64,000 bases of DNA from JAOUJD01 sp963841815 (GTDB lineage: Bacteria; Pseudomonadota; Gammaproteobacteria; Burkholderiales; Burkholderiaceae_F), in contig CAWJEE010000016.1 of the NCBI GenBank assembly GCA_963841815.1, forward strand, positions 154,819 to 218,818. The letters are read 5' to 3'. Numbering within the stretch: the first letter of the stretch is position 1; each line of letters opens with the position of its first letter. A model generated the notes under the pieces. It saw only the letters and a list, made by a program, of their open reading frames with translations, was not told where the DNA came from and did no database searches. This document shows, piece after piece, positions 55,260 through 64,000 of this stretch. Both the position numbers and the translations under genes were made by a program.

Positions 55260-56384
55260 TCAGCGCACGGAGCGCGGGGCGGCCGCGTGCGTCAGCAGGG
55301 CGAGGCCGAGCGCATAGGGCCACAGGGTCGACAGCCAGCTCGCGAGTTGGTTGAAGTTCAGGAACACGCCCTGCCGCCACTCCTGCATGTTGACGAGAAA
55401 GTAGGGATTCACCGGCACGATGTTGACCGCGACCAGCGCGGCGGCGAGGGCGACCAGCGCGAAGCGCGGCCGCCAGTGCACCGGACCCGCGCTGGCCGCC
55501 AGCAGCGCGAGCATGCCGATCGCAAGCCCGCCGTAGGCGCCGGGCGTGAGCCAGGCGATGGCGCGCTCCGCCCCGAACAGCGTGCCGTGCGCCAGCGTCT
55601 TCACCGCCAGCGCGGCGAGCAGCAACGCGACCAGCAGCACCGCGCGCGGCGCGGCGCTGCGCATCGCCGACGCGAAGGCGAGGCCGACGGCGAGCAGTGC
55701 CGCGGACACGACGAAGGCTTCGGCGAGCACGAACTCGGCGGGCCCGAACCCGGCCGGGTCGAGCGACGGCCACGCGCCGCCGAGCGCGGCGACTGCCTCG
55801 CCCAGCGTCTCCCGCAGGTCGCCCGACCCGAACAGCATCGGCTCCGGAGCGATCTGCGCGAGAGGCCACAGCGACACGAGCAGGAGCAGCGCCGACGGGC
55901 GCCGCTCGAACCAGCGCAGCCGGACGTCGGCGAGCCGGCCCCGGTCGATCAGGCTCGACGCGAACGGCGCGGCGAGCAGGCCTCCGGCGAGCGCGCCGAC
56001 GGAGTTGGTCGCGAGATCGATGTTGGATGGAACGCGGCTGGGAAGATAGGTCTGCAGCGCCTCGATCGTGCCGGACAGCAGGGCGCCGGCGACGACCGCC
56101 ATCAGCACGGCCAGGGCGCCGCGAGTGCGCGGGTGCAGCGCGAGCACGACGAGCGCGCCGAGCGGCACGTAGCCCAGGACATTGACGATCAGGTCGAAGG
56201 TGGTGAGGTGCCGCGGGACCGGCGCCGTGAGGTACGCGAACGGGGCGACGCCGAGGTCGCGCCAGCCGCGCCACGGCGAGAGTCCCGAGTACAGCAGCAG
56301 CAGCGCGTAGACCGCGCAGGCGCCGCGGGCCAGCGGGGAACTGCGCGTGTGCCACGGTTTGCCGGCGATGGGAGACGCGGTCAT
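55260..56384 (-). CDS. VanZ-like membrane protein
   Basis: 374 aa with about nine transmembrane helices. N-terminal half is VanZ-like: YALLLLYSGLSPWRGWRDLG, DLIVNVLGYVPLGALVVLAL (N-x-x-G-Y-x-P-L-G), IEALQTYLPSRVPSNIDLAT with the Q-x-x-x-P-x-R-x-x-x-x-D-x-x-x-N motif. The C-terminal half adds four or five helices (RAIAWLTPGAYGGLAIGMLA, ALVAVNIVPVNPYFLVNMQE). VanZ proteins of this kind are common outside glycopeptide-resistant bacteria; a role in resistance should not be assumed. Confidence 0.84.
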   Translation of the reverse strand: MTASPIAGKPWHTRSSPLARGACAVYALLLLYSGLSPWRGWRDLGVAPFAYLTAPVPRHLTTFDLIVNVLGYVPLGALVVLALHPRTRGALAVLMAVVAGALLSGTIEALQTYLPSRVPSNIDLATNSVGALAGGLLAAPFASSLIDRGRLADVRLRWFERRPSALLLLVSLWPLAQIAPEPMLFGSGDLRETLGEAVAALGGAWPSLDPAGFGPAEFVLAEAFVVSAALLAVGLAFASAMRSAAPRAVLLVALLLAALAVKTLAHGTLFGAERAIAWLTPGAYGGLAIGMLALLAASAGPVHWRPRFALVALAAALVAVNIVPVNPYFLVNMQEWRQGVFLNFNQLASWLSTLWPYALGLALLTHAAAPRSVR

Positions 56385-56491
56385 GCCCGATTGTCAGGCC
56401 CGCCTCGACGCATTGACAAGCCGCATCGGGAAGCGGGGGCGCGACGCGACCCGGGTGCTAAATTCCCCCGAACTCTCCGCTACCGGGCTTC

Positions 56492-57349
56492 ATGGACTCC
56501 GCCGCGATTGCGTCGTCTGACACCGCATTCGATCCGCCGCCCCTGTCGCAGCGTGCGATCGAAGGCTGGCTCGGCGACTCCGGATGGACGGGCCGGTGCG
56601 CGGTCGAGGTCGTCGAAGAGACGTCGTCGACCAGTGCAGACCTGATGGTGCGCGCCCGCAGTGCCCAGTTCGCGCAGCCTGTGCTGCGCGCGACGGACTT
56701 CCAGTACGAGGGCCGCGGACGGCAGGGCCGACCCTGGTTTGCCCTGCCGCGGCACGCGCTGCTGTTCTCGATGGGCATGCCGCTGGCCGAACTTCCCGCC
56801 TCGCTGCCCGCGATCACGCTAGCGTGCGGCGTCTCCCTGGCCGAGTGCCTGCAGCCACGGGGCATCGAGGTCCAGTTGAAGTGGCCCAACGACCTGCGCG
56901 TGGGCGGAAGAAAACTGGGCGGAATCCTGAGCGAGCTCGCCGCAGACGACAAGGCGCGGTTCACGCTCGTGGTCGGCATCGGCATCAACCTGCATCTCGA
57001 ACCGAGCACGCGGCACATGATCGACCAACCGGCCCTCGGCCTGGATGAACTGCTGCCGCCGGCCATCGTCGCTGCCGAGCGCGAGGCGTGGATCGGGCGG
57101 CTCGCCGCGGCGACGCTGCAGACCCTCGACGTGTTCACGCGCCAGGGATTCGCGGCGTTCCGGCCGCGCTTCGTTGCGCTGATGGAAGGCCGCGGGCGCG
57201 CCGTCGACGTCATGGACAACGGTGCGGTGGTCGCGAGCGGGCGCCTCGCCGACGTCGACGGCCACGGTCGCCTGTTGATCGAAGTCGGCGGCGGCCCGCC
57301 GCGCACGGTCAGCGTCGGGGACGTGGTGTTCCGCGACTCGGCGCCGTGA
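56492..57349 (+). CDS. birA: biotin-[acetyl-CoA carboxylase] ligase
   Basis: 285 aa. Catalytic core: EVVEETSSTSADLMVRARSA, the biotinyl-AMP loop FQYEGRGRQGRPWFALPRHA, LQPRGIEVQLKWPNDLRVGG, RKLGGILSELAADD, and a small C-terminal BirA domain. The N-terminal DNA-binding domain of enterobacterial BirA is missing, so it is a non-repressor form. It charges biotinyl domains such as MccA in this window. Overlaps coaX as GTGA. Confidence 0.93.
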   Translation: MDSAAIASSDTAFDPPPLSQRAIEGWLGDSGWTGRCAVEVVEETSSTSADLMVRARSAQFAQPVLRATDFQYEGRGRQGRPWFALPRHALLFSMGMPLAELPASLPAITLACGVSLAECLQPRGIEVQLKWPNDLRVGGRKLGGILSELAADDKARFTLVVGIGINLHLEPSTRHMIDQPALGLDELLPPAIVAAEREAWIGRLAAATLQTLDVFTRQGFAAFRPRFVALMEGRGRAVDVMDNGAVVASGRLADVDGHGRLLIEVGGGPPRTVSVGDVVFRDSAP

Positions 57350-58114
57350 CGCTCCTCATCGACGTCGGCAATTCCGCCGTCAAGTGGGCGCGGCTGGCCG
57401 CGGACGGCGGCGTCTCGGTCGGTGGGCGGGCCCTGCACCGCGGCGGGCTGGACGTGACGGCCGCCCTGTCGGACGCGTGGAAAGTCGGTCCTGCTCCGCG
57501 CCGCGCCGTTGGCTGCTCCGTCGCGAGCGCCGCGGTGGTGGCGGCGGTCGAACGCGCCGCGCGGGCGGTGGGTCCGGCCGAGATCGAGTGGATGCGTTCG
57601 CAGGCTTCGTTCCGCGGCGAGGTCACGCTGGCCAACGGCTACCTCGATCCACGGCAACTCGGCGCGGATCGCTGGCACGCGCTGCTCGGCGCCTGCGCGC
57701 GGCTTGCCGGGCGCGTCGCTGGTCGTCGTCAACGCGGGGACGGCCACGACCGTGGACTGCGTCCGCGCCGGCGAAGACAGTTCGCGTTTCGTCGGTGGTT
57801 GCATCGCGCCGGGCGTCCGGTTGATGCTCGAGAGCCTTGCGCGCAATACCGCCGGTCTTCCGCTGGCGACCGGGGCGCCCGTCGACTTTCCAGACACGAC
57901 CGACACGGCGATCGTCACCGGCGTGCTCGACGCGCAAGCGGGACTGGTCGAGCGCGTGTGGCGTCGGTTCTCCGCGGGCCTCGATCCGGCGCCTCGGCTG
58001 CTGCTCGCGGGCGGGCATGCCGAACTGCTCGCGGCGCGCCTGGGGGAGCTGGCGCCGCTCATCGAACATAATCTGGTGCTGCGCGGCCTCGCCCTGCGCG
58101 CGTCGGTCCGATGA
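57346..58114 (+). CDS. coaX: type III pantothenate kinase (apparent frameshift near 57710)
   Basis: GTG start VTLLIDVGNSAVKWARLAAD gives the phosphate motif; GADRWHALLGACARLAG follows. One extra base near 57710 then changes the frame to ASLVVVNAGTATTVDCVRAG, SRFVGGCIAPGVRLMLESLA, TDTAIVTGVLDAQAGLVERV and LLLAGGHAELLAARLG. Restored length is 255 aa, normal for CoaX, which phosphorylates pantothenate at the first step of CoA synthesis. No other pantothenate kinase is in the window. birA-coaX is a common pairing in Betaproteobacteria. Confidence 0.92.
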
Positions 58115-58788
58115 AGCTTGCGTTCCTCCTGCTGGTGCTGGTCAACCTCCTGCTGTTCGCGTGGCAGCAGGGCGCGTTCGGCCGCCTGGCCGAGGCCGGA
58201 CGCGAACCGGAGCGCGTGGCGCGGCAGATCGAACCCGAACGCTTCCGTGTGCTGACGGAAGCGGACGTGCGGGAGCTGCGCGAGCGCGCGACGCAGGGCG
58301 CCGCGCCGCTCGACCTCGATATCGCGCAGGCCTGCGTGGAGTTCGGCGACTTTCCCGCCGCGGACGCGGCGCGGGTCGAGAAGTTGCTGGCCGCGCTGTC
58401 GCCCGGCGCGAAGATCGAGTCGCGCCCGGTCGAGACGCCGGGCTGGTACATGGTCTACCTGCCGCCGCACAAGACTGCGCAGGAAGCCGAGCGTCGCGCG
58501 GAAGAGCTGCGCAAGCTCGGCGTCAAGGACCTCCTGGTGATGAGCGAGAACGCGCCGCTGAAGTTCGCGATCAGCCTCGGTTCGTTCCGCGACCCCGAGG
58601 CGGCGAAGTCGCATCTGGCTGCGCTCGAGAAGCTGGGCGTGAAGGGCGTGCGGATGAGCGACCGCTCCTCGACGGTCGTGCTGAAGCGGTTCCAGTTGCG
58701 CGAGCTCGACGCGGCGGCCTCGCGCCAGCTCGCAACGCTGCGCAACGAGTTCCCGGCGCAGACCCTGCGACCTTGCACGCCGGGCTGA
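58111..58788 (+). CDS. SPOR-domain membrane protein
   Basis: 225 aa: one N-terminal transmembrane helix (MKLAFLLLVLVNLLLFAWQQ), a helical or linker region, a first sub-repeat around CVEFGDFPAADAARVEKLLA, a SPOR-like core WYMVYLPPHKTAQEAERRAE and the segment KFAISLGSFRDPEAAKSHLA, KLGVKGVRMSDR, which resembles a SPOR repeat for denuded peptidoglycan. It overlaps coaX (ATGA) and is a regular third gene of the birA-coaX operon in Betaproteobacteria. Confidence 0.84.
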   Translation: MKLAFLLLVLVNLLLFAWQQGAFGRLAEAGREPERVARQIEPERFRVLTEADVRELRERATQGAAPLDLDIAQACVEFGDFPAADAARVEKLLAALSPGAKIESRPVETPGWYMVYLPPHKTAQEAERRAEELRKLGVKDLLVMSENAPLKFAISLGSFRDPEAAKSHLAALEKLGVKGVRMSDRSSTVVLKRFQLRELDAAASRQLATLRNEFPAQTLRPCTPG

Positions 58789-58789
58789 T

Positions 58790-59230
58790 TCAGGGCCGCC
58801 CGACGCGCGCGACTTCCTCGGCAATCCGGCGACGCAGCCGGTCGAGCTGCGCGCGCCGAAATTCGAGCGCTTGTTCGCTTCCTTCTCGCAGCCTCGAGCC
58901 CCAGACCGGCTGCGGGTAGTGACTGTCGTCGGCGAAGCGCGGGATCACGTGCCAGTGAAGGTGCGGAACGACGTTGCCCAGGCTCGCGAGATTGACCTTT
59001 TCAGGTGCGAGCACCGCGCGCTGCGCGCGCTCCACCGCGAACACGGTCTGCATCAGGCGCTGCCGTTCCTCGGCGGCGAGGTCGGACATTTCGCGCACGT
59101 GGGCGTGCCAGATCACGCGGGCGAAGCCGGGGAAGTCCGGGTCCTCGACGAGCACCACGCGCAGGAACTCGTTCGACAGGACCAGACGCCCGCGCTCCGC
59201 CTCGCACAGTTCGCATCCGGGCTGCTTCAT
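58790..59230 (-). CDS. HIT-family hydrolase
   Basis: 146 aa from ATG 59230. The histidine triad HLHWHVIPR (H-x-H-x-H) is in LGNVVPHLHWHVIPRFADDS. N-terminal CELCEAERGRLVLSNEF resembles the metal-binding or N-terminal motif of HIT proteins with C-x2-C. Acts on nucleotide phosphoramidates or dinucleotides; the exact substrate is unknown. It overlaps the stop of the broken GNAT gene (ATGA). Confidence 0.9.
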   Translation of the reverse strand: MKQPGCELCEAERGRLVLSNEFLRVVLVEDPDFPGFARVIWHAHVREMSDLAAEERQRLMQTVFAVERAQRAVLAPEKVNLASLGNVVPHLHWHVIPRFADDSHYPQPVWGSRLREGSEQALEFRRAQLDRLRRRIAEEVARVGRP

Positions 59231-60197
59231 CGCACATCCTTTCGGTAACGGACCTCGACCGACTCCGCCCTGAACCCCAGCGACCGGTTGAGCCCGAGTA
59301 TCGCGTCGTTGACGGCGTCGTTGAAGGTCCGCAGCTCGGGTGCGTCGCGCTCCAGCGCCCAGCGGATCGTGTGCAGCTTCAGCCAGCGGGCCAGGCCGCG
59401 CCCGCGCCACTCGCGCGCCACGCCGGTCATCGAGTTCAGCAGGAAGCCGGGCCCGTTCATCAGCGCGCCCAGGCCGATCCAGCGGTGCCCGTCGAGCGCG
59501 ACGAACGTGGCCTGCGGCAGGAAGTCGGGGTCGGCGAGTTCCAGCGCCTGGTATTGCTCGAAGGTCGGCACGGCGCCCGTCAGACCGAAGGGGACGTCGG
59601 CCCAGAGCAGCGCGTCCAGGTCGTAGAGCCGGCGCGCCGCATCGGGGACGGCGAGCAGCAACTGGCGATAGGTCGCGATCCGCACGCCGTCCGGGAAGAA
59701 GGCGTCGGCCAGCCTCTCGATGCCACGCGCCATCTTCGCGGGCGTCGACGTCGGCCAGCCGCAGGCGGCTCTCGATCCGCCGGTGGTACTCCGCGAAACC
59801 GCGACGCGCCAGGAAGCGCCGCGCGCCCCCTTCGTCTGTCCAGCGCTTCCGTCACCAGCTCCGTTGCTCCGGCCTCCCGCGCCCGCGTCTCCAGCACCTC
59901 GCACAGCGCGCTGCCGAGGCCGGCCCGCGATGCACTGGAGCGACCAGGACACGGATTCGAATGCGTCCCGGCCGTGCGGCGATGTTCGGTTCTTCTACGT
60001 ACCCGTAACCCGCGATTTCGTCCTGATGGACAGCCACCCAAGGCACGTGCAATCGTTCCGCGCAGGCGGCGCGCTTCCGCGTCGGCGACTTCGTCAGCAG
60101 TGACGGGCCACGCCGGGAAGCAGGCCGACCGAACGCGCGCGACGCCCGCACAGTCGCGCGGCACCTCCATCGGCCGCAGGACGTTCGCCTCCTTCAT
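59227..60197 (-). pseudogene. GNAT N-acetyltransferase gene broken by about four indels
   Basis: Reading from ATG 60197, MKEANVLRPMEVPRDCAGVA, VRSACFPAWPVTADEVADAE is a GNAT N-terminus, continued after a shift near 60075 by AERLHVPWVAVHQDEIAGYG and RIRVLVAPVHRG, then after one near 59930 by RAGLGSALCEVLETRAREAG (acetyl-CoA loop). A shift near 59835 gives EGGARRFLARRGFAEYHRRI and one near 59740 the intact second half KMARGIERLADAFFPDGVRI, EWRGRGLARWLKLHTIRWAL, FNDAVNDAILGLNRSLGFRA. Two GNAT domains (about 322 aa) are thus recovered. With four indels in 350 bp, true decay is possible here; the other frameshifted genes argue for error. Confidence 0.7.
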
Positions 60198-60269
60198 CGC
60201 GGCCGATGATAAGCATCGACCGGGCGTGCGGCGCTCGAGCGGGTTCGTCTTTCGTTGACGGAGGTTGCG

Positions 60270-60533
60270 ATGCGCGGCTGCCTGTTGGCGTCTCCTGCCC
60301 TTCTTCTCCTCGCCAGCTGCGCGACCACTCCGGCGAACCGGCAGCGCGCTGCCGGCGCGGCGGCGCCGGTTGCCGCGGCCCGGCCGCGCTGCGACGCGAC
60401 GACGGGAAGCCACATCCCGCGCTGCGGTGTGGGCGACGACAACAGGGAGGTCATCTATCGCGAGGAGTTGGAGGCGCTGGGAGTGCCGCTTGGCAGTTCG
60501 CCGCCGCTCCTGGACAAGCTGGGCCCGCGCTAG
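60270..60533 (+). CDS. small predicted lipoprotein
   Basis: 87 aa from ATG 60270, with GGAGG five bases upstream. Signal MRGCLLASPALLLLASCATT, lipobox LLASC. The short mature part has SHIPRCGVGDDNREVIYREE, LEALGVPLGSSPPLLDKLG with one or two cysteines. Similar short lipoproteins with an S-x-I-P/R-x-C-G ending are seen in Beta- and Gammaproteobacteria, with no named function. It is convergent with the large oxidoreductase. Confidence 0.72.
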   Translation: MRGCLLASPALLLLASCATTPANRQRAAGAAAPVAAARPRCDATTGSHIPRCGVGDDNREVIYREELEALGVPLGSSPPLLDKLGPR

Positions 60534-60581
60534 CGGCCGGCGCCGCCGCCGGCCCTTCGGACGCACCGACGCCGGGAGGGC

Positions 60582-63500
60582 CTACACGAGCACGCGCTCG
60601 ATCCCGCCCGCGTTCGCCTTCGCGACGTACTGCTCGAACCAGTCGGCGCCCAGCAGGTGCCGCGCCATCTCGACGACGATGTAGTCCGCGTCGGTGCCGG
60701 CGTCGTCGTTGTAGCGCAGCAGGCCCTGCAGGCACGACGGGCACGACGTCAGCACCTTGACCTCGCCGTCGAAGCCGTCGGCGCGCAGGTCGGCCGCGCC
60801 CTTCACGACCTCGCGCTCCTTGCGGAAGCGCACCTGCGTCGAGATGTCGGGCCGCGAGATCGCGAACGTGCCGCTCTCGCCGCAGCAGCGGTCGTTCTTC
60901 GCGATCTTCACCTGGTCCGCGGTCGTGACGAGCGCGTTGACCGTCTTCATCGGGTCCTGCAGCTTCATCGGCGAGTGGCACGGGTCGTGGTACATGTAGC
61001 GCGTGCCCTTGACGCCTTCGAGCCGGATGCCCTTCTCGAGCAGGTACTCGTGGATGTCGATGATCCGGCAGCCCGGGAAGATCTTCGCGAAGTCGTAGTC
61101 CTGCAACTGGTCGTAGCAGGTGCCGCAGCTCACCACCACGGTCTTGATGTCGAGGTAGTTCAGCGTGTTGGCCACGCGGTGGAACAGCACGCGGTTGTCG
61201 GTGATGATCTTCTCGGCCTTGTCGAACTGGCCCGAGCCGCGCTGCGGATAGCCGCAGCAGAGGTAGCCCGGCGGCAGCACCGTCTGCACGCCGGCTTCCC
61301 ACAGCATCGCCTGCGTGGCGATGCCGACCTGCGAGAACAGGCGCTCCGACCCGCAGCCGGGGAAGTAGAACACCGCCTCGGACTCGCTCGTCGTGCGCTT
61401 CGGGTCGCGGATGATCGGCACGTAGCGCGCGTCCTCGATGTCGAGCAAGGCCCGCGCGGTCTTCTTCGGCAGGTTGCCCGGCATCTTCTTGTTGATGAAG
61501 TGGATCACCTGCTCGGCGACCTTCGGCCGGCCGCCGGTGGTGGCCGGCGGATGGCTCGTCTGCAGCTTCGCCGCCGGCCTGAAGAAGCGGTTGCCCAGGC
61601 GCTGCGCCTTGTAGCCCCACTCGAGCATCAGCGTGCGCGCGACCTTGATCGTCTGCGGGTCCTTGACGTTCAGGAAGAACATCGACGCCGCGCTGCCCGG
61701 GATTGAACTTCTTCTTGCCCATGCGGCGCAGCAGATCGCGCATCGCCATCGACACGTCGCCGAAGTCGATGTCGACCGGGCACGGCGACAGGCACTTGTG
61801 GCAGACCGTGCAGTGGTCGGCGACGTCGGAGAACTCGTCCCAGTGCTTGATCGACACGCCGCGGCGCGTCTGCTCCTCGTACAGGAAGGCCTCGATCAGC
61901 AGCGAGGTGGCGAGGATCTTGTTGCGCGGCGAGTAGAGCAGGTTGGCGCCCGGCACGTGCGTGGAGCACACCGGCTTGCACTTGCCGCAGCGCAGGCAGT
62001 CCTTGATCGCGTCGGAGATGCCCTTGATGTCGCTCTGCTGCATGATCAGCGACTCGTGGCCCATCAGCCCGAAGCTCGGCGTGTACGCGTTGCGCAGGTC
62101 GGCGCCCGGCAGCAGCTTGCCCTTGTTGAAGCGGCCGTCGGGGTCGACGGTGCGCTTGTACTGGCGGAACGACGCCGTCTCGTCCTCGGTGAGGAACTCG
62201 AGCTTGGTGATGCCGATGCCGTGCTCGCCCGAGATCACGCCGTCGAGGTCGCGCGCGACCTGCATGATGCGCGCGACCGCCGCGTTCGCCCGCTGCAGCA
62301 TCGCGTAGTTGTCGGAGTTGACCGGGATGTTGGTGTGCACGTTGCCGTCGCCGGCGTGCATGTGCAGCGCGACGAACACCCGCCCGCGCAGCACGCGCCG
62401 GTGGATCGCCTCGCACTCGGCGAGCACGGGCGCGAACGCCGCGCCGGAGAAGATCCGTTCCAGCGGCGCCCGCACTTCGGTCTTCCACGACACGCGGATC
62501 GTGTGGTCCTGCAGCAGGTCGAACACGCGCGACAGGCGCCGTGCGGAGCGCGGCGATCGAACTCGCTCGTCAGGTGCGTCAGGCCGAGGCGCGACAGTTC
62601 GGGCAGCGCCTCGGCGAGCGGCGTGTCGAGGTGCGTCAGCAGGTACGACCAGCGCGCCCGCGTGTAGGCCAGCAGTTCCGTCGCCTGCTCGACGCGGTCG
62701 CCGACGACCTCGTCGCGCGGCATCCGGTCGAGTTCCGCGTCGTCGGTCTTGCCGAGCGCGAACGGCGTGGCCAGGTGGGCGTCGAGTTCCGCGAGCAGTT
62801 CGAGCTTGTTCTCGATCGACAGCTCGATGTTGATCCGCTCGATCGCGTCGGTGTACTCGCCCATCCGCGGCAGCGGGATGACGACGTCCTCGTTCAGCTT
62901 GAACGCGTTCGTGTGCTTCGAGATCGCCGCGGTCTTGCCGCGGTCGTGCCAGAATTTCTTGCGCGCCTCGGCGCTCGACGGCGACGAAGCCTTCGCCGCT
63001 CCGCGCGTTGGCCATGCGCACGACCTCGGAGGCGGCGCGCGCGACCGCCGCGTCGTCGTCGCCGACGATGTCGCCGATCAGCACCATCTTCGGCAGCGTG
63101 CCGCGGCGCGACTTCGTCGCGTAGCCGACGGCGCGCAGGTAGCGGTCGTCCAGGTGCTCCAGGCCGGCGAGGACGGCGCCGCCCGGCCGCGTCGCCATGT
63201 AGTCGGTGATCTCGACCATCGACGGCACCGCCTCGCGGGCCTGGCCGAAGAACTCCAGGCAGACCGTGCGGATGCAGTCGGGCATCCGGTGCACGACCCA
63301 GCGGGCCGACGTGATCAGTCCGTCGCAGCCTTCCTTCTGCACGCCGGGCAGGCCGCCGAGGAACTTGTCGGTGACGTCCTTGCCGAGGCCGGCCTTGCGG
63401 AACGACGCGCCCTTGAGGACCAGGTGCGCGGTCTTCAGCGTCTTCGCCTTCTCGGCGGGCTGACGACCGTCCTTCCACGTCAGTTCGAAGAACGCTTCCT

Positions 63501-64000
63501 CGACGTCGTGGATCTTGCCGAGGTTGTGGCCGACGCGCGCGACCTCGAGCCAGTTGCCCTCGGGATCGACCATGCGCCACCACGCCAGGTTGTCGACCGC
63601 CGTGCCCCACAGCACCGCCTTCTTGCCGCCGGCGTTCATCGCGACGTTGCCGCCGACGCAGGAGGAGTCCGCCGACGTCGGATCGACCGCGAACACGAAG
63701 CCGCCGCGCTCGGCCGCTTCGGACACGCGCTTCGTGACGACGCCGGCCTCGGAGAAGACCGTTGCCACCAGGCCTTCGACGCCCGGCAGCTTCAACTTCT
63801 CGACTTCCGACAGCGCCTCGAGCTTCTCGGTGTTGATCACCGCCGCCAGCGGCGTCAGCGGGATCGCGCCGCCCGTGTAGCCGGTGCCGCCGCCCCGCGG
63901 GATGATGGTCAGGCCGAGTTCGATGCAGGCGCGCACCAGGCCGGGGATTTCGTCCTCGCGATCGGGCTGCAGCACCACGAACGGATATTCCACGCGCCAA
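60582..64000 (-). CDS. giant FAD-linked oxidase/Fe-S/CCG-domain oxidoreductase (5' end cut by window; three apparent frameshifts)
   Basis: Runs in from the right edge and ends at 60582. Domain order: FAD-binding type 4/PCMH (TIIPRGGGTGYTGGAIPLTP, DPTSADSSCVGGNVAMNAGG), FAD-oxidase C-terminal (FVALHMHAGDGNVHTNIPVN, DLDGVISGEHGIGITKLEFL), 4Fe-4S pair (DCLRCGKCKPVC, DHCTVCHKCLSPCPVDI), then CCG domains (FYFPGCGSERL, YLCCGYPQRGSG, VVSCGTCYDQ, MYHDPCHSPM, NDRCCGESGTFAIS, TSCPSCLQGL). Frame slips lie near 62982, 62548 and 61700. More than 1,138 aa are present. This is a GlcD-GlcF-like fusion acting on an unknown hydroxyacid; electrons probably reach quinone. It is a betaproteobacterial type often annotated with DUF3683. 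Confidence 0.88.

Noticed and set aside
55260..56384. Glycopeptide (teicoplanin) resistance by the VanZ-like protein
   Set aside because: VanZ domains are widespread in Gram-negative bacteria, no other van genes are present, and the protein has an unrelated C-terminal half.

Overview
The window is about 67% GC, densely packed with genes and entirely chromosomal in character. Gene content and order point to a betaproteobacterium (Burkholderiales or a near relative): metX-metW, birA-coaX-SPOR protein, rsmI/lpoA-yraN-dolP, lipA-lipB-ybeD-dat-dacC, mreBCD and mrdA-rodA-rlpA, gatCAB, a minor-pilin operon ending in pilY1, and a giant FAD/Fe-S oxidoreductase of the type common in Betaproteobacteria. 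This placement is inferred from synteny and motifs; no rRNA or tRNA gene was seen. No CRISPR array, prophage or insertion-sequence transposase was found.

Layout. 1-2.7 kb: the tail of an unknown gene, two pyridoxamine-phosphate-oxidase-fold proteins (one fused to GAF) and a CDP-alcohol phosphatidyltransferase. 2.9-10.0 kb (minus): pilE-fimT-pilV-pilW-pilX-pilY1, the type IV pilus minor-pilin operon. 10.3-19.2 kb (minus): a leucine/isovalerate catabolic cluster (mccB, acyl-CoA dehydrogenase, liuC, mccA, HMG-CoA lyase) with a DUF4126 membrane protein, a lipoprotein and a hydroxyacid dehydrogenase embedded. 19.3-21.2 kb: an MFS exporter and a glutathione S-transferase. 21.3-23.8 kb (plus): a SAM-II riboswitch and intrinsic terminator ahead of metX-metW, then a cupin. 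23.7-30.3 kb: ampG, a membrane-anchored TAXI protein, xthA, pyrE and two exported proteins. 30.4-33.6 kb (minus): gatC-gatA-gatB. 33.8-42.3 kb: the cell-shape block mreB-mreC-mreD, mrdA-rodA-rlpA, interrupted by a 265-bp element with perfect 40-bp inverted ends and two minus-strand genes, one of them ygbA-like. 42.3-48.3 kb: rsmI divergent from lpoA-yraN-dolP, then lemA and an M48 protease. 48.4-53.5 kb (minus): dacC-dat-ybeD-lipB-menA-lipA. 53.6-60.5 kb: an unknown protein, a hydrolase, a thin ferredoxin, a VanZ protein, birA-coaX-SPOR, HIT, a broken GNAT gene and a small lipoprotein. 60.6-64.0 kb: a fused FAD/4Fe-4S/CCG oxidoreductase running off the right edge.

Functionally the window is core biology: peptidoglycan elongation and trimming (mre/mrd/rlpA/lpoA/dacC/ampG), lipoylation, methionine synthesis, leucine breakdown, Gln/Asn-tRNA amidation and pilus assembly.

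A pervasive caveat: about twenty single-base indels, most of them +1 in the gene's sense, break reading frames, including several in normally indispensable genes (gatA, mreC, lipB, coaX). The protein sequence resumes perfectly in the neighbouring frame each time, so these look like uncorrected sequencing or assembly errors rather than decay. I annotate each such gene over its whole span and give the shift position.
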